Below, in pieces: positions 5,848 to 6,667 of a DNA stretch of 6,667 bases (its first letter is position 1; each line of letters begins with the position of its first letter). The stretch comes from CAZFPA01 sp964520975. GTDB lineage: Bacteria > Bacillota > Negativicutes > Selenomonadales > Selenomonadaceae. Under the pieces are notes generated by a model that worked only from the letters and a program-made list of their open reading frames with translations, did no database searches and was not told the origin of the DNA. The position numbers and the translations under genes are program-made. The stretch lies in assembly GCA_964520975.1 (NCBI GenBank), contig CAZFPA010000090.1, positions 1-6,667 of the forward strand. The letters run 5' to 3'.

Positions 5848-5867
5848 AAGAGAGGCAGGAAGAAAAT

Positions 5868-6458
5868 ATGGAATTTATTACCGGTTTTGACACAACTCTG
5901 ATTTTTTGGCTGCAGAATCATTTGGTGACAGCGGGGCTGTCGCCGCTGATGCTTGCCTTGTCCAGTATGGGGAACCTGGGGGCAATCTGGATATTGCTTG
6001 GGGTGGTATTATCCTGCAGTAAAAAATATCGCCGGGCGGGCATCGCCGTTTTTATCGGGCTGGCCTTCAGCCTGCTGGTCGGCAATGGCATCTTGAAGCA
6101 TCTTGTGATGCGGGCGCGCCCCTGTATCGATTATCCCTGGATGCCCATGCTGCTGCACGCGCCGTCCGCAAATGATTTTTCCTTTCCTTCCGGCCATACC
6201 TTTGGTTCGTTTGCCGCTGCGGCCGCATGTTTTCAAGGGGTAAAGAAGACATGGGGATTGGCGGCACTTGGCCTGGCCGGTGCTATCGGATTTTCGCGGA
6301 TCTATCTGTTCATGCACTATCCCAGTGATGTGCTGGCTGGGGCTGTACTGGGCATTGGCTTTGGCTGCCTGGCCTGGCATTTATCCAGTCGGATCGCTGC
6401 GGTGTGGGCAAAGGAGAAGTTTATACCGGCAGCAACGCAGAAGCACGAATTGCAGTGA
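5868..6458 (+). CDS. PAP2-family membrane lipid phosphatase
   Basis: This 196-residue polytopic membrane protein has all three PAP2 catalytic motifs: K77-x6-R84-P85, P107-S-G-H110 and S143-R144-x5-H150-x3-D154. Several hydrophobic segments (about 23-48, 58-76, 111-122, 128-147 and 154-172) give the usual small PAP2 topology, with the active site facing outward. The family removes phosphate from isoprenoid or phospholipid (pyro)phosphates. The size is compatible with BcrC-like undecaprenyl-pyrophosphate phosphatases, phosphatidylglycerophosphate phosphatases or lipid A phosphatases, and the sequence alone does not choose. ATG 5868 follows an AGGAAG-type SD. Its own promoter carries the boxes of the upstream two-component system. 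That suggests induction by envelope stress or lipid-carrier demand, comparable in logic to antibiotic-responsive undecaprenyl recycling. The next gene, a probable lipid methyltransferase, begins 16 bases after its stop and is likely to be co-transcribed. Confidence 0.92.
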   Translation: MEFITGFDTTLIFWLQNHLVTAGLSPLMLALSSMGNLGAIWILLGVVLSCSKKYRRAGIAVFIGLAFSLLVGNGILKHLVMRARPCIDYPWMPMLLHAPSANDFSFPSGHTFGSFAAAAACFQGVKKTWGLAALGLAGAIGFSRIYLFMHYPSDVLAGAVLGIGFGCLAWHLSSRIAAVWAKEKFIPAATQKHELQ

Positions 6459-6474
6459 AGGGAGCGGAACCGAT

Positions 6475-6667
6475 ATGATGGCGAATCGCAGTGTTTTTCT
6501 ACAGAAATTTTTTTGTGCACCAACAAAGATAGGCAGCATCACACCAAGTTCAAAATTTTTGACGCATAAGATGCTTGCGGCGCTGCCCTGGGATCAGATT
6601 GACAGCATCGTAGAGCTCGGTGCGGGCACTGGCGTCTTTACGGAATATATCGCTGCGCATAAAAAGG
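6475..6667 (+). CDS. SAM-dependent methyltransferase, phospholipid N-methyltransferase-like (3' partial)
   Basis: Only the first 64 codons are in the window. They read FLQKFFCAPTKIGSITPSSK (8-27) and then the SAM-binding motif I, VELGAGTGVFT (46-56). A short basic head, a V/I-G-S/A-(I/V)-x-PSS segment and ELGxGTGxFT are characteristic of the PmtA-like phospholipid methyltransferases and their KsgA-related cousins. The substrate could be phosphatidylethanolamine or another lipid, and an rRNA-methylase-like role is not excluded without the C-terminus. AAGGGAG at 6458-6464 gives a ten-base spacer to ATG 6475, so I prefer it to ATG 6478 in the same frame. The 16-base gap after the PAP2 stop suggests one transcript and a joint role in membrane lipids. 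Confidence 0.75.
   Translation, partial: MMANRSVFLQKFFCAPTKIGSITPSSKFLTHKMLAALPWDQIDSIVELGAGTGVFTEYIAAHKK

Noticed and set aside
1..6667. CRISPR arrays, tRNA or rRNA genes, insertion sequences, phage or toxin-antitoxin genes
   Set aside because: I looked for spaced direct repeats, conserved RNA segments, transposase motifs and paired small genes and found none.

Overview
The window holds nine protein-coding genes of an ordinary bacterial chromosome. Two of them run off the edges. No rRNA, tRNA, CRISPR array, insertion sequence or phage gene is visible. Strong AGGAGG-type ribosome binding sites, moderate GC content and the gene families suggest a Bacillota-type organism. The lipoproteins and lipid-active enzymes would fit a diderm member such as a Negativicutes species, but that placement is a low-confidence inference.

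Left part (1-2793): a co-directional redox cassette. It begins with an FMN-reductase-like flavoprotein whose frame carries a lipoprotein-type N-terminus cut by the window edge (3-665). A flavodoxin lipoprotein (680-1312), a LysR regulator (1355-2224) and a small MerR-like regulator (2390-2740) follow. A 165-base gap between the two regulators holds a long imperfect inverted repeat. A hairpin at 2744-2793 closes the cassette and can also terminate the convergent gene on the other strand.

Middle part (2815-5780): a signalling module. A membrane-anchored PepSY-like protein (minus strand, 2815-3378) diverges from a sensor histidine kinase and an OmpR/PhoB-type response regulator that overlap by four bases (3569-5739). 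A textbook terminator (5745-5780) ends the kinase-regulator operon.

Right part (5787-6667): a PAP2-family lipid phosphatase (5868-6458) followed closely by a SAM-dependent, phospholipid-methyltransferase-like gene that runs off the end.

The most informative observation is a shared promoter design. The promoters of the PepSY gene, the kinase-regulator operon and the PAP2 gene each carry TTGTTTA(G/T) exactly 18 bases (start to start) upstream of TATA(C/G)T. A second related box lies 11 bases further upstream, and at PAP2 there is a third. This looks like the tandem operator of the encoded PhoB-type regulator. It would join PepSY protein, kinase, regulator, lipid phosphatase and perhaps methyltransferase into one small self-regulated envelope or lipid-response regulon.
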